Shown here: positions 12,561-24,479 of the stretch, one piece after another | Numbering within the stretch: position 1 is the stretch's first letter | How the letters are laid out: every line of letters starts with the position of its first letter | Assembly: GCA_007922305.1 (NCBI GenBank) | Contig: ML677333.1 | Coordinates: forward strand, 19,861,555 to 19,925,554 | Length of the DNA stretch: 64,000 bases | Direction of reading: 5' to 3' | DNA from: Dermatemys mawii | Lineage: Eukaryota > Chordata > Testudines > Dermatemydidae | Translations under genes and position numbers: made by a program | Notes under the pieces: generated by a model | Told to the model about the DNA's origin: nothing | Database searches by the model: none | The model's input: the letters and a program-made list of their open reading frames with translations, nothing else

Positions 12561-14828
12561 TGAATCAGGCCCCTGGGTTTTAACTGAGTTATTCCTGATT
12601 AACACCAGTGTGAGAGGAGAGTCAAGTCCAAAGGCGGTAAAGTTAAAAGTATACTCACATGTGAAGATATGCATTGATGTCAAAGGGGTTGCAATTTCTA
12701 TAAGCTAACCAAGAATGTTGTGATTTTTTAAGCTCTAAAGAAAATTACTTATGAAGCAATGAGAAGCTAGTGTAAAAGTAAGAAACAAGAGATATGTGAA
12801 AATGTTTTTCTTAATGTTTAGATTGCAAATTTGTTCTGACTACAGTAGCCTGAGTGAAAGAGTTTGAGTTGTTGTTTCTGATTCAGTGGAAATGGCTTCA
12901 AGTAGCCACGACTGTAAACTAATACTATAGATACTTTTACATGTCAGGTTTGTTTATCCACTTTCAGATAGATGTCAAGTGTCTCAGTTGGTTTGATTTA
13001 ATTAAAATAGGTTATGCATTAGCAGAACATTTTCTGCTCCTCAAAGAAACTAGAGAAGGTGTCTGCAGAAACTGATGCTATATTCCAGATGGTCTGTTTC
13101 GAAAGGGGGAAGTGTTGTATGCTTAAAATGAACAACTTTCAGTGATTAATGAGAGTATTTAACTGTCAAGTACAGTAGTCAGAGAAACATTGCAATGAAT
13201 ATACTGGATACCACATGGTTCTTTGAAATAGTGGTGTTACTGTTCTGTTTTGCAGGGGAGATTCTTTGTAGCAGTAGAAGCAGGATCAGCCATTTTGTTG
13301 TATTTTATGGACTCCCATCAAAACAGAGAAAAAAGATTGATAAGTCAAGATGAATAGGCCTGTATTATAATATGGTGAGGTTGCAGCAGGGTGCATATGG
13401 TTTTCTTGTCGTGAGGAGGACACAATTTTCAAATTTTGGGAAGCACTTGCTTAAATCTTGTTGTTTTACCAGTTCAAAATATGCAATCTCAGCTATTATG
13501 TTGGAGTCATGCTTCTAGAGACTAAATACCCTCACATATTATTTGCTGGAAAGATATAACATCTTCTTTTGATCTCACTTATCCAGATTGGATCCTAGTG
13601 TTGCTCCAATGGAGGGTTTGGGGTTTTTTTTAAAAAAATAATTTTTATATATTGGTAGCATAGCAATATTTAAACATTTAACCCTTTCTATATAAAGGAC
13701 AAAGTAACAGCAGGTAAATTATTGACAGAGTGGGAATTCCAGCCTTTAGCAAAGCTGCCAACATAACCCTAAAACATTTACCTTAAAAGTTTTAAGCTAA
13801 TGGGTGTTATAACAGTATCAAAATAGATAAGTTAAAAATAAGACCAGAAGGACTCAAAGTGAAAACAAGATTGAGTCCACACTTGGGGTTCTTCTGTCAT
13901 TCTAAAACTGTGAAGGCTACAGTTTCCTGATTTATGATAACAACAGAGTCCTTCGAATAAGTTATAGTCCTGTATTTACTAAATCTGTTGCCAGCTGCCA
14001 TCCTGAGTTTTGTTCTCTAAGCAAACAGGCCCTCCAACCTTGCAAGGTAACTTACAAATTTCCTTCAAGGGCAGCTTTTCATAAGAAGCCTGAAGGTACC
14101 TGAGAAATCAGTCTAAAAAAAAAGACAATCTAGCATTGGAAAGACTGCTGATGCTCTGTCCATCAGACTTTTGAGGAGAAAAAAAATAGAGGAAAAGACA
14201 GCAAAGTTTAAGCCCCTGTGCAACACTTCACAAGTTATTTTCCTCTTTGGAATCACTTTGTATTATTAGCAGTTAGGGAGAAGAAAATAATTTTAAATAC
14301 AAAACTGAAACAAAACAGCAGCACCCCTGAGTGCACACTTTCTTGGAGATTTACTGAATATTTTACTCCAGTCTGAGATATTGACAGACTGCTGAGGAAA
14401 GAAATAAAATATCAAAACAATTTTCCTTACAGTGTTGCCGCACCGCTCAAGCCCACTGAAGATAGCAAAAGAAATGTCTTCTAACTGACCTACAAATCCA
14501 CTGCTTTGGGACAGACTCTCTGCTGCCGCAAGGGTACGGCCCTCCCACCACCACTTTACACTCCACTGTCACAGGCTCTGCATTCCCCCAACAACAGAGA
14601 TACTTCGATTTCAGAAGCACAGATGGAACAAGGGTGAGGAGGAAACCCTATCAGTCTCTCAGCTGTAGCATCCACTCCAGGGCTGTCCAGGGTCTATCTT
14701 TTTAAAGTAATACTGGGATACTTGCACATGAAATATGCAATATAAATTATTTTTCTAATTTAATTATCAGGGTTGGGGAAGGATGATTGTCCCACATCTG
14801 TCTATAGTAAGGGTCTGAAGTATTTATA
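12561..14828. other. Unannotated non-coding stretch
   Basis: Over 2 kb with no gene-like frame and no repeat end I can identify. Only homopolymer runs such as that near 13622-13640 stand out. Confidence 0.5.
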
Positions 14829-14905
14829 GCTGGCCATTGTCAGAAATAGGATACTGGACTAAATGGGCATTAGGTTTGACCTGGCACCGCATCACCTATC
14901 CTAAT
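14829..14905 (+). mobile_element. L3-like LINE 3' end fragment
   Basis: TGGCCATTGTCAGAAATAGG followed by ATACTGGACTAAATGGGCAT and then GTTTGACC. This parallels the 3' end of the element at 45536-46023 (GGCCACTGTTGGTAGACAGG, ATATTGACTAGATGAACC, GGTCTGACC) and the fragment at 36800-36905. Confidence 0.6.
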
Positions 14906-16225
14906 TTAACCATATATGGTCATCTCAAGTTTTATACCCACATGTGACAAGGTCAAAAGATTATTTTTATGGCATTTCGAAGAAGTTTAACTATTGTACT
15001 CAGAGACTGTTGTTTAGGAAACAACTTTAAGTATTTTAAAATTAGTTTCCTGTCCCAGAGTACTTAAACTAGAATAGAACATGATGCATCCTACTGAGTT
15101 TGCTTTACTTGTTATGCAGAAATCCGGGTAGCAACCTTACAATATCTGGTTGATAGTTCACCCCCTTATATACCTTCATTACATTCATTGTCCCATAGTT
15201 TTGAAGATTTGTTGATAAGCTATGAAATTTATGTAGGATGCTCCACTCATCTGTGAGGATCATCCAGGATCCTTTTTCTCCAGAAGATCAAAAATGTCAC
15301 CTTCCAAAAAGTTTACATTTCTGTATGATCAAAATCAACCAAACAATCTCAAATCCAACTGCAGCATTGTCAACTAGTACCAACCCCTTAGCTCACTAGT
15401 TCAAAGATATTTTGAAGTATTTCTTGGATCTCAGCTATACAACTGAAGATGAACCTGTTCCACAAGGAAGAGATTAGTGTTTTGAAAGTGAACATCCTGA
15501 TACACTTTTAAAATGCCTAAGATTCATAGGATGGAAAGCCTTATTAATTCATTTTGATTTAATTACAGAATTTTGGATCAACATTCAGAGGTAGCATGTG
15601 TTCTGATTATTATTTTAATGTTGTCGTAGACATAGTATATTAAACAGTTGAGACATACTTCTCTTCAGAGCACAGCCTCCAGAGAAATGTAGAGCTTTCA
15701 CATGCCACCCCCTGCATGCTGTTCTGGCATATAATATTTTACATCATGCAAAAACTGAAAACCAAACTAACAATTTTTAAAAGTCACAAAAGAGAATCAG
15801 AAAGAAATTTAATTTTTTCAGATCAACAAGAGTACTGAAATAAGGTTTTCCTTTGTGTTTACAGTACAGTAATTGAAAAGCAGAGACCTATGGGGGGAAC
15901 TTAATATATTGTGTTTATTAAGAGACTAAATATCAAAAGAGATTTCTGCAACTGAGCGTAAAAAGATCGGCAGTTCTTATTTTATTGACAAGGTATAATT
16001 GTTTCCATGAAGAGACACTCCATTTAATGAGGATCTTTTGTCTGAAGGAATTATGTCTGCATTAACTTAGTCTTTTGCTTCAGAAGACACACATTTTTCA
16101 CATATAATTTGATACATGACCCCTTTCATTTCTCTTTTAAGCATTTTTAAAAAAGAATCTGTTAGAAAAATTCCACCTGGAAAGCAAACTTAAAAAATAA
16201 TAATAATAATTCTCCAAGCTTGTGA
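14906..16225. other. Unannotated non-coding stretch
   Basis: AT-rich. A short (TAA)n run at 16199-16210 abuts the hAT element that follows. Confidence 0.5.
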
Positions 16226-16823
16226 GCCTAGATCAGGGGTGTGCAATCTTTTTGGTTCGAGGGTCACATCGGGGTTTGAAACTGTATGGAGGGCCAAGTA
16301 GGGAAGGCTGTGCCTCCCCAAACAGCCTGGCCCCTGCCCCCTATCCTCCCCCTCCCACTTCACACCACTTGACTGCCCCTCTCAGAACTCCCGACCCATC
16401 CAACCTCCCCTGCTCCTTGTCCCCTGACTACCCCACCCCCTGTGACTCCCATACCTATCCAACCGCCCCTGTTCCCAGTCCCCTGACCACGCCCCCAACC
16501 TCCTTCCCATCCAATTGCCCCCTGCTCTCTGTCCACTGACTGCGCCCCGCCCAGGATCCCCTCCTCTTATCCACCCCGACACTCGCTCCCTGCCCCCTTA
16601 CCATACCACTCAAAGCAGCAGGAGCTCACAGCCCCACTGGAGCCAGCCACGCTGTCCCGCAAGAACAGTGGGCCAGAGCACTGGCAGTGCAATGAGGTGA
16701 GGCAGGATAGCAGGGGAAGGACTGGGGCCAACCTCCCCAGCCAGGAACTCAAGGGCTGGGTAGGACAGTCCCACGGGCCGGATGTGTCCCATGGGCCATA
16801 GTTTGCCCACCTCTGGCCTAAAT
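16226..16823 (+). mobile_element. Non-autonomous hAT-type DNA transposon with target-site duplication
   Basis: The element body is 16234-16815 (582 bp). Its ends are CAGGGGTGTGCAATCTTTTT and, reverse-complemented, CAGAGGTGGGCAAACTATGG, an imperfect inverted terminal repeat of the CAGNGGTG type found in hAT families. It is flanked by GCCTAGAT (16226-16233) and GCCTAAAT (16816-16823), an 8-bp duplication with one mismatch; 8 bp is the hAT length. The interior is GC- and C-rich with no transposase, so it must have been mobilised in trans. The open frames at 16222-16539, 16382-16582, 16515-16700 and 16567-16842 are chance openings of this C-rich interior. Confidence 0.9.
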
Positions 16824-17415
16824 AGAGAATAATTAAAATCAATAGACTAATCTCCTTAAAAAAACAATTTTAATGTATTTCATTTCCCTACTGACAGTAC
16901 ACACTGCCACACATGCACACTTCCTTTTCTAACTGATCTCAAATATTAAACAAAGTTCTTTAAAAAAATTACTCTTTAATTCCCAGAATGGGAAGAAAGG
17001 ACATAATAATATCATGGTTGAAACCTTTCAATACAACACTAAAATGGAATATACTATTAAAAGAAGGACGATTCTGCAGTCCTTAAGATCTGATCATTAT
17101 CAGCTGTTCATACTATATATTGGGTCAGCTAAACCAGCTCAATTTCTTTCATATCTTTTTTTGAAATAGGATGACCTGAATGTACACAATTTCCCCAACT
17201 AAAAGTGTACCATTGACTTATACTATGGCATTTTCAGTATTTTTTCTAAGCATTGTAACCATTGTTTGCTTTTTGACCCTACACGGAGTAGAAGTTTTCA
17301 GTAATTGGTCCACAGTGACATACAGGTCTTTTCCTTCAGTTTTTACAGCTAAATTGCAACCCTAGCAATGTATGTAGGTGGTTCCCATTATTTATTACAA
17401 TGGGAATTACCTTTA

Positions 17416-17606
17416 GGGCTAGTCAACATTTTTTCCATTTAAACCATTTTTCAATGGAAAAATTGGGGTTTTGACCAAAATTTCTATGGAAAGAGGGCAC
17501 TTTTTTTTAAAAAAAAAGCAAAAAATATAGAAAGCCAAAAAAAAGCTCAGGCTGAAAACCAAAGACTCATTTTTTTGACAAAAAGTCAACATTTTCCAAC
17601 CAGCTC
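17416..17606. mobile_element. Mariner-like MITE, related to the one at 35689
   Basis: Starts GGGCTAGTCAACATTTTTTC and ends ATTTTCCAACCAGCTC. The end is similar to the inverted ends of the element at 35689-36077 (GAGCTGGTAGTAATTT / TTTTCAATCAGCTC). A TA precedes the left end; the right TA is lost. The interior is A-rich with short T/A mirror runs and no coding capacity. Confidence 0.5.
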
Positions 17607-17734
17607 AAATTAACTAATTCAACAATTAATTTCATCTGCCATTGTGCTGACCATTCACCTCACTTTTTGGGTACCCCAGAAGAAGCTAGTAGTCTTTTCA
17701 AGTGTTGACTAGTTTATACAATTTTGTACATGTG

Positions 17735-18012
17735 TAAGTTTTTGCTACTTTTATTTTCATCCCAGTTTCCAGGTCATTAATAAAACTATGTAACACCAGT
17801 CCTATCACAGGAGCATGGGGCCCCTTGCTAACTTTTTGCTAGACTGAAAATTACCAGTTATTCCTACTGTTTTCTGATCCTTAGCTCATTTCAAATCCAT
17901 GACAGTACTCTACCTTTCATCCCTTGACTAATGAGTTTCCTTACTAGCCTCTTATGAGGAATTTGGTCAAAGGCTTTTTGATAATCCAAATAAATTTGTT
18001 ACACTGAAATTA
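17735..18012 (-). pseudogene. LINE reverse transcriptase fragment (CR1/L3-like)
   Basis: On the minus strand the translation contains D-Y-Q-K-A-F-D-Q-I-P-H-K-R-L, which is the reverse transcriptase block around the first catalytic aspartate (usually DFSKAFDTVPHKRL). It is followed by W-I-x-N-E-L-R-I-R-K-Q and then F-I-N-D-L-E-T-G, the piece after the conserved GVPQGSVLGP block. The catalytic YADD region is not included. It is an old, stop-interrupted copy truncated at both ends. Confidence 0.75.
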
Positions 18013-18780
18013 CTCCTAGTGCCTGGCCTCACCCAGGCTCAGAGCAGCTGGGAGCAGCAATTGCAGGAGTGGGCTGAATTAAGGTTGCAGGAGCACCTTA
18101 ATTTTGACATTTCCTAATTTGAGAGTGCTTTACATTGCAACCTTTTAATCCATTAATTTCTGTGAGTATTTTTTATTAGTTTAACAAACAAATTTTTGTT
18201 TCTGAATCATTTGCTTTTAACAAAAAAACCCCAAACCCCTATGTGTTATTTAAATAATAAGGCACCTACACATTTGTTGTCTTCAATATGTGTTTTATTG
18301 CCATTGCTATCTTTGTGAGGATTCATGTTTCACCCTTAATGCCATGTTAACCAATATAGTGAAAGCAACTACATTAAACTATATATAAAAAAAACCCCAA
18401 GGCTGAGAAAAAATTTACATAAACTTCTAAATGGCTTTTTATTAAAAAAAAAAAAGAGTTACAGTTACAGGAAGCTGAGTAGCACCTATGAGCTATATTA
18501 TAATTTCCTGGTTTTTTTTAAAGGTAGCTAATCAGAAAGACATAGCCTCACATTTATAAGAAGGCTTTAAACAATATACATTAAAAACGAGCTGGGATTT
18601 TGTATCATATTTTCATACAAGCATTTCTGAGGAAAGTAACAAAAAATTACTCTTTGAAAAGAAATAGGGTTACTTACTCCAATACAAACCCAAAGGAGCA
18701 TAGCAGGCATTTATACAAAATAGTTTGCTTTCATTGCATTTCCTCCTGTGATCCTTCTTTATACTAACATTCTGGTCTGA
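18013..18780. other. Unannotated non-coding stretch
   Basis: AT-rich with A-homopolymer runs near 18388 and 18443; no gene or element recognised. Confidence 0.45.
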
Positions 18781-18863
18781 TGACGTACGTCAATTATCAA
18801 AGGCAGCTATTGCCATGACAACCAGGCAAGAGCTTCCCAAGTATGCACATAAATTATGCAAAT
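18781..18863. promoter_or_regulatory. Cluster of transcription-factor-like motifs: CRE palindrome, X-box-like site, octamer
   Basis: TGACGTACGTCA at 18781-18792 is a perfect 12-bp palindrome built from two CRE half-sites. TTGCCATGACAAC at 18810-18822 is close to the RFX X-box consensus GTTGCCATGGCAAC. ATGCAAAT at 18856-18863 is a perfect POU octamer. All three lie within 83 bp of sequence not assigned to a repeat. Such motifs also arise by chance, so a regulatory role is only a hypothesis. Confidence 0.3.
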
Positions 18864-19714
18864 AAGGGAGGAAGTGATGAATGCTTGATTATCTCTCATA
18901 TTACAATGTTACTGCTCAGGTATCAGTTGGGGATACAAATGTGCACTGTGTGGGAAAAAAACAGGATTTTCCAGTTTTCATAAATTTCCATTAAAAATAC
19001 AAAATAGACACTGGAGATCATTTCAGACATGTTAATTTGTGGTGAAAATTTCAAATTACCCATGGAATGCTTGCAAAAGAGGGCTGTGAAAAAAGATGAC
19101 ACACTCAGGAACAGCCACTATGAAACAGAAAATTCTGACAAAACTTTAACAGTAGTAAGACCATAATGTTTAAGCACGGGGGATTAGACACATTATCCTA
19201 ATGCTGGGGAAGGCATAAGTGTAACTCCGTTTAGAAGTTTCCTTGTGGTATTACCTCTGGCACTGACAGAGAGCTTGCCCCATTAAAATAAAGGTATTTT
19301 TATAGTTAAATGTAATGTCCATTCCTACAGATCAATGCCAAGGCTCCCCAAAATGGGGTTGGTGCACATAGAGTTAGAGTCACATGACCTGCGAATCACT
19401 CAGCAACCCTGGGAGACCCCCATCCTCCTAACTGACATCAAATTGTTGGTAGTAAGCTCTGATAAATCTATAATAAAACTGTGCAAGCTGTGATTTTTAA
19501 ATTTAGCCAATTTTGGGTAGATTGGAAAATTTGGAGTTCACAAAAGACACATCCTGATACAAAGACCACACCCCTACCGATGGTGCTAAAGCATTTAAAA
19601 TAATAATAAAAAAAACATTCTTGAGAGCTTCTAACATGGGCAAAACTATCTGTATCTATAGCCTTGCTCTCAGGAATGGCTGAAGTTTTCTAAAAAAATT
19701 CAGACTGAGGCAGA
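18864..19714. other. Unannotated non-coding stretch
   Basis: No recognisable gene or repeat up to the start of the CR1 element. Confidence 0.45.
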
Positions 19715-19721
19715 CACATGG

Positions 19722-20797
19722 ACGAATGGACTATAAGGTAGATAGAAAGCAGGCTAGATTGTTGGGCTCAGCAGGTAGTGAACAATGGCTCGATGTCTAG
19801 TTGGCAACTGGTATCAAGTGGAGTCCCCCAGGTGTCTGTCCTGGGTTTCTTCAACTTCTTTATTAATGATCTGGATGATGGATTAAATTGTACCCTCAGC
19901 AAATTCACAGATGACACTGAGATTGGGGGAGAGGTAGATATGCTGGAGGATAGGGATAGGCTCCAGAGTGGCCTAGACAAATTGGAGGATTGGGTCAAAA
20001 GAAATCTGATGAGTTTCAACAAGGACAAGTGCAGAGTCCCACACTTAGGACGGAAGAATCCCATGCACTGCTACAGGCTGGGGACCGACTGGCTAAGCAA
20101 CAGTTCTGTATAAAAGGACCTGGGGATTACAGTGGATGAGAAGCTGGATATGAGTCAGCAGTGTGCCCTTCTTGCCAAGAAGGCTAACAGCATACTGGGC
20201 TTCATTAATAGAAGCACTGCCAGCAAATCAAGGGAAGTGATTATTCCTCCCTATTCGGCACTGATGAGAGCACACTGGAAGTATTGCGTCCAGTTTTGGG
20301 CTCACCAGCACAGAAAGTATGTGGTCAAATTGGAGAGAGTCCAACAGAGGGCAATGAAAATGAGCAGGGGACTGGGGCACAGGATTTACGAGGAGAGGCT
20401 GAGGGAATTGGTCTTGTTTAGTTTGCCAAAGAGAAGAGTGGGGAGGGGGAATTTGATAGCAGCCTTCAACTAACTACCTGAAGGGGGATTCCAAAGAGGA
20501 TGAAGCTTGGTTGTTCTCATTGGTAGCGGATGACAGAACAAGGAGCAATGGTCTCAAGTTGCAGTGGGGGAGGTCTAGGTTGGATATTAGGAAAAACTAT
20601 TTCACTAGGAGTGTGGTGAAGCACTGGAATAGATTACCTCGGGAGGTGATGGAATCTCCATCGTTAGAGGTTTTTAAGGCCCTGCTTGACAAAGCCCTGA
20701 CTGGGATGATTTAGTTGAGGTTGGTCCTGCTTTGAGCAGAGGGTTGGACTAGATGACCTCCTGAGGTCTCTTCCAACCCTAATCTTCTATGATTCTA
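19722..20797 (+). mobile_element. CR1 LINE, 5'-truncated, with broken ORF2
   Basis: The sequence covers the last part of CR1 ORF2 and the 3' UTR, ending in the CR1 tail CTTCTATGATTCTAAG. Translation shows Q-V-S-V-L-G-F-F-N-F-F-I-N-D-L-D-D-G, F-T-D-D-T-E-I (a changed form of the catalytic F-A-D-D-T), V-K-R-N-L-M-S-F-N-K-D-K-C, the K-K-A-N-S-I-L-G block and the final H-W-N-R-L-P-R-E-V block. Frames at 19778-20113, 20132-20473 and 20511-20714 are consecutive pieces of this one protein, separated by a stop near 20111 and a frameshift near 20470. The EN domain and the first half of RT are missing, as is usual for CR1. Confidence 0.92.
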
Positions 20798-21192
20798 AGT
20801 ATACCAAAGTTATACGAGTTTTATAATAGGAAGTGTAGGGCTACTTTAATAGTCAGTGCTAGAAGCGCTGCCAATAATATATTCCCACACACTTATAGAA
20901 ATTCCAATTTGTTTGAACTATTAAGCTAAAGCAAGCGTAAACAACTGCTTTTTTTATACCACAAAATATTCAGGAGTACTGAGCACTCCAATTTTCAGTT
21001 GAAGTAAATGGAAGTCACAGACACTACTAGTTTTTTAAATGATGTAATTAAATTTTAATGATCTGATCTTGCTATAAACCAACTTATATTATGACTCAAA
21101 GAAAATTTAAAATATTGTGAAACATGTTCTTTATATGTCTCATATTATATATATATATACACACATATACATATATATATATACACATATAC

Positions 21193-21223
<31 letters not shown>

Positions 21224-22534
21224 GTACAGTACACGTTCAATTAATATATTTACCTCACTGGAGTTTGGTCTCATGAATTATTTTCAAGACGAGTGAAATC
21301 CATACATACATTTTCCCCCTTCCACAGAGTTGTTTATTCTATTCTCTGCGGGCTAGAGATTTGGTTGCTTGTTTTTTTAAACCAGTGCTCATGCTGTTTT
21401 TCCTTCCTTTGTTGCTGTTGTATTCTCTTTTATAGAAGGATTTCACAACTCCACACCATCGTGTTGTAACTGTCAAATGAAAAATGCAGAAAACTTTCAT
21501 TCAGAGACATAAAGAGTTCAGTCACTGATCCAATTAAAATAGCCAAACACATTGTTTTGGTTAATACAATGTTTCTCTCCTAGAAAGTGACAGCTTCTTA
21601 AACCATCTTAATGAATATCTGATACCTGCAGATAACTGGAATTCTAATTCTTAACTCAATGAAATTACCAATGCATAGAAATTGCCAATGCTTGTCTCAT
21701 TTGGTTTGATATTTATCTACATTTCAAAGTTAAAGGCAAGTATTTGTAGCTGGGTGATACAAAGTGATTAGGATGATTGAAGAAGCTTTAGCTAATCCCT
21801 TGTCAAGAGTCAGAAACAAAAGATCAGGAAAACTATTTGAGCAGTAACAATAATGAATTTTGAAACCTATTACACAAACAATTATTGAGGTAAATGGAAA
21901 TATGCAGAACAAAAACTATTAAACTAGCTTTGTGATTTGTCATGAATCCTTTGGGATTAACCTTATAAATCTATACTGTGCAGCTAAATCCAAAGAAAAA
22001 AATAATATCTATTCTTTTTTTCCCCTCTCTCTAACCAGTTCTTCATTATTATATCTCTGTTACCTACTTTAGGACTGACAGTGACTGGATAGTAATATCT
22101 CTGTAGTAAAGGACAGTGAAAAACTCTTATGGGCAATGGTTATTCTTATTGTTCTAGTAGTGTAAAGCATCCATGACGTACTCATGACAGAAATGAGAAG
22201 GGTGAATATGACTATTTAGGTATCCTCCTTCTGTGCTAGGCTATGACTATATTTAGTAGGGGGTGTGATGAGAGAAGAATGGAAAAATGGGGGCTCACAT
22301 GGAAAAATATGGGGGCAGGATGAGGAAAGAGAGAAAATAGTGAGGAAAAAACAAGCAGGGCAAAAATGAAATTATCTGAAGATAGGAGGAGGAAATAAAG
22401 AAATGGAACAAGTGAGTATAAGCAGACAACAAAGTGCATTGAGTCCACTCAAGTTTCTAGATCAGTTGTATTTCCCTTGTGAAAGCATGGAAGGGAAGAG
22501 AACAGGAGAACGTTGCCATCGTCTGGAATGATCA
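20798..22534. other. Unannotated stretch with a small repeat remnant and a microsatellite
   Basis: A short remnant near 20960-21020 (GAGTACTGAGCACTCC, TTTTCAGTTGAAGTAAATGG) resembles the degraded amniote repeat noted at 3280 and 54654. Apart from the AT microsatellite listed separately, nothing else is recognised. Confidence 0.4.
21144..21226. repeat. AT-rich microsatellite (TA/CA/GTA mixture)
   Basis: An imperfect alternating purine-pyrimidine tract of TATATA, CACA and TATACATA units about 80 bp long. It is likely to be length-variable between individuals. Confidence 0.9.
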
Positions 22535-22590
22535 TTATACGGCCTGTGCTATGCAGGAGGGTCAGATTAAATCATGAAAGTGGTCGCTTT
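22535..22590 (+). mobile_element. Short LINE 3' end fragment (cggcctgtgctatgcagg type)
   Basis: CGGCCTGTGCTATGCAGGAG followed by GGTCAGATTAAATCATGAAA matches the 3' end of the fragment at 36545-36663 and, in antisense, that at 58019-58085. Confidence 0.55.
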
Positions 22591-23030
22591 TGATTTTACA
22601 TTTGCGAAAGATGTAGCAGATGCTCAGCTACCAAATTAACAGAACAAAAACCAGCTTATCCTTATGCTTAGGAGTCCCAATAAGAATTGGTGCAGTTGGG
22701 CTACTTCATTCCAGTGGGTATCTGATTTAAGTTGCCAAAGATGTGCGGCATATAAAATGGCCATCCCCCGTCCCTGTCAGAACTGCCTCAGGGCAGGTTC
22801 TGCTGATGACATGCAATGGGAATCATAAAAAAAAAAATCACAGAAAGAGCCTAAGGAGATGTTCCTGTAGTCTATCAGTGTTGAGCTCTTTCACATGAGA
22901 AAGAGGGAGATCTAGTTCAATGCCCACCAACTAACAAACTGATTTTCAGTCTCATCTTGGCTTGATCAGTGGGGTAGATCCAGGGACAAAACATAAAGAG
23001 TAGGCAGCACTGGTTAAGGAATGACCAGCT

Positions 23031-23161
23031 AGGATGACCAGACATCCCGATATTATCAGGGCCATTCCAATATTAGAGGCTTTGTCTTATATAGGACCCT
23101 ATTAAACCCTCACCCACTGCACACCATCCCAATTTTTCGCACTTGCTATCTGGTCACCTTA
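23031..23161 (+). mobile_element. Short non-autonomous DNA transposon with TGACCAGA inverted ends
   Basis: The left end AGGATGACCAGACATCCCGA and the right end CTATCTGGTCACCTTA form an imperfect inverted repeat sharing TGACCAGA. The element is about 130 bp and has no coding capacity. The flanking dinucleotides (TA to the left, TA to the right) would allow a TA target site, but this is not decisive. A related end lies at 1135-1174. Confidence 0.65.
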
Positions 23162-23284
23162 AGTGCTGCGCTCCATCACTCCTGGAGTGTGCTAGGCAGC
23201 AGAAAGCCCACCTCTTCCATTCTCCTAGTGGGCTGACATTCGCAGAGTAGACAAAAGGAATCTATACAACCTGTCACAACTGGG

Positions 23285-23505
23285 ATGTGGGTGGTCTGGC
23301 CTCACAGATAGGAACAAGAGTCAGGCCTAGTGGTCGGAGCAGGAACTAGGAGCCTATTCAGGGACCAGGGACTAGAGCCAGAGTCAGGGATCAAGTCTGG
23401 AATCAAAGAAGAAATCCAAACCAAGGAACAAGGGTGGGTATCTGTTGTAACAACAGACCAGGTACTGCCAGGTTGCATAGACAGCTTTCTTTCTTTTCCT
23501 GTCAT
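23285..23505. repeat. Degenerate purine-rich internally repetitive segment
   Basis: Repeated small units of the type AGAGTCAGG, GGACCAGGGACTAGAGCC and CAGGGATCAAGTCTGG recur. A similar style of sequence occurs at 46520-46700. It may derive from a retroelement internal region, but no terminal structure is visible. The mirrored open frames at 23302-23505 and 23330-23512 result from this repetition. Confidence 0.35.
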
Positions 23506-23594
23506 TTTATAGTACAGTAGCTTCAGCGTATGAGGCTGTGACCACCATTTACTGCAGTTTCCAAATAAGTAAAATTGACATCAATTGACATCAA

Positions 23595-24327
23595 GTCCTG
23601 CTCTTAGGATGGAATAATCCCATGCACTGCTATGGACTAGGGACCGAATGGCTAGGCAGCAGTTCTGCAGAAAAGGACTTAGGGGTTACGGTGGACAAGA
23701 AGCTAGATGTGAATCAACAGTTTGCCTTTGTTCCCAAGAAGGCTAAGAGCATTTTGGGCTGTATAAGTAGGGGCATTGCCAGCAGCTCGAGGGATGTGAT
23801 CATTCCCCTCTATTTGGCATTGGTGAAGTCTCATCTGGAGTACTGTGTCCAGTTTGGGGCCCCAGAGTACAAGAAGGATATGGAAAAACTGGAAAGAGTC
23901 CAGCAGAGAGCAACAAAAATGATTAGGTGGCTGGAGCACATGGCTTATGAGAAGAGGCTGAGGGAACTGGGAGTGTTTAGTCTGCAGAAGAGAAGAATGA
24001 GGGGGGATTTGATAGCTGCTTTCAACTACCTGAAAGGGAGTTCCAAAGAGGATGCATCTAGACTGTTCTCAGTGGTACCAAATGACAGAACAAGAAGCAA
24101 TGGTCTCAAGTTGCAGTGGGAGAGGTTTAGGTTGGATATTAGGAAAAACTATTTCACTAGGAGCACTGGAATGGGTTTCCTACGGAGATGGTAGAATCAC
24201 ATTCCTTAGAGGTTTTTAAGGTCAGGCTTGACAAATCCCTGGATGAGATGATTGGTTCTGCTTTGAGCAGGAGGTAGGACTAGAACCTCCTGAGGTCCCT
24301 TCCAACCCTGATATTCTATGATTCTAT
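23595..24327 (+). mobile_element. CR1 LINE, 5'-truncated, with the longest surviving CR1 frame
   Basis: A 190-codon open frame (23622-24194) encodes the C-terminal part of CR1 ORF2: [60 protein letters not shown] and R-L-D-I-R-K-N-Y-F. The frame is then lost just before the final H-W-N-R-L-P block. The 3' UTR follows, with CCTGAGGTCCCTTCCAACCC and the tail TATTCTATGATTCTAT. The catalytic RT core is absent, so it has no activity. The frame is comparatively intact, which suggests a younger copy than that at 19722. Confidence 0.93.
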
Positions 24328-24479
24328 CACATCCTCTCACCCAGTCTTATAGCCTTAAAAATAGTGAAGTAATACTTTCTAATGCTTCCCCACTTCCAGG
24401 TACTGTCACCAACACTTTCAGGCTATAGTCCAGGAATTCCAGGATTATTCCACATACAATAATCTTCAGATGTCTGAGG

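Noticed and set aside
16290..16720. Possible CpG island or promoter
   Set aside because: The region is C-rich but CpG-poor, and it is accounted for by the hAT element.
16222..16842. Four overlapping open frames on both strands
   Set aside because: They lie inside the non-autonomous hAT element and result from its C-rich, stop-poor composition.
22236..22448. Hydrophobic minus-strand frame
   Set aside because: It is the complement of an A/G-rich stretch; low complexity and no domain.
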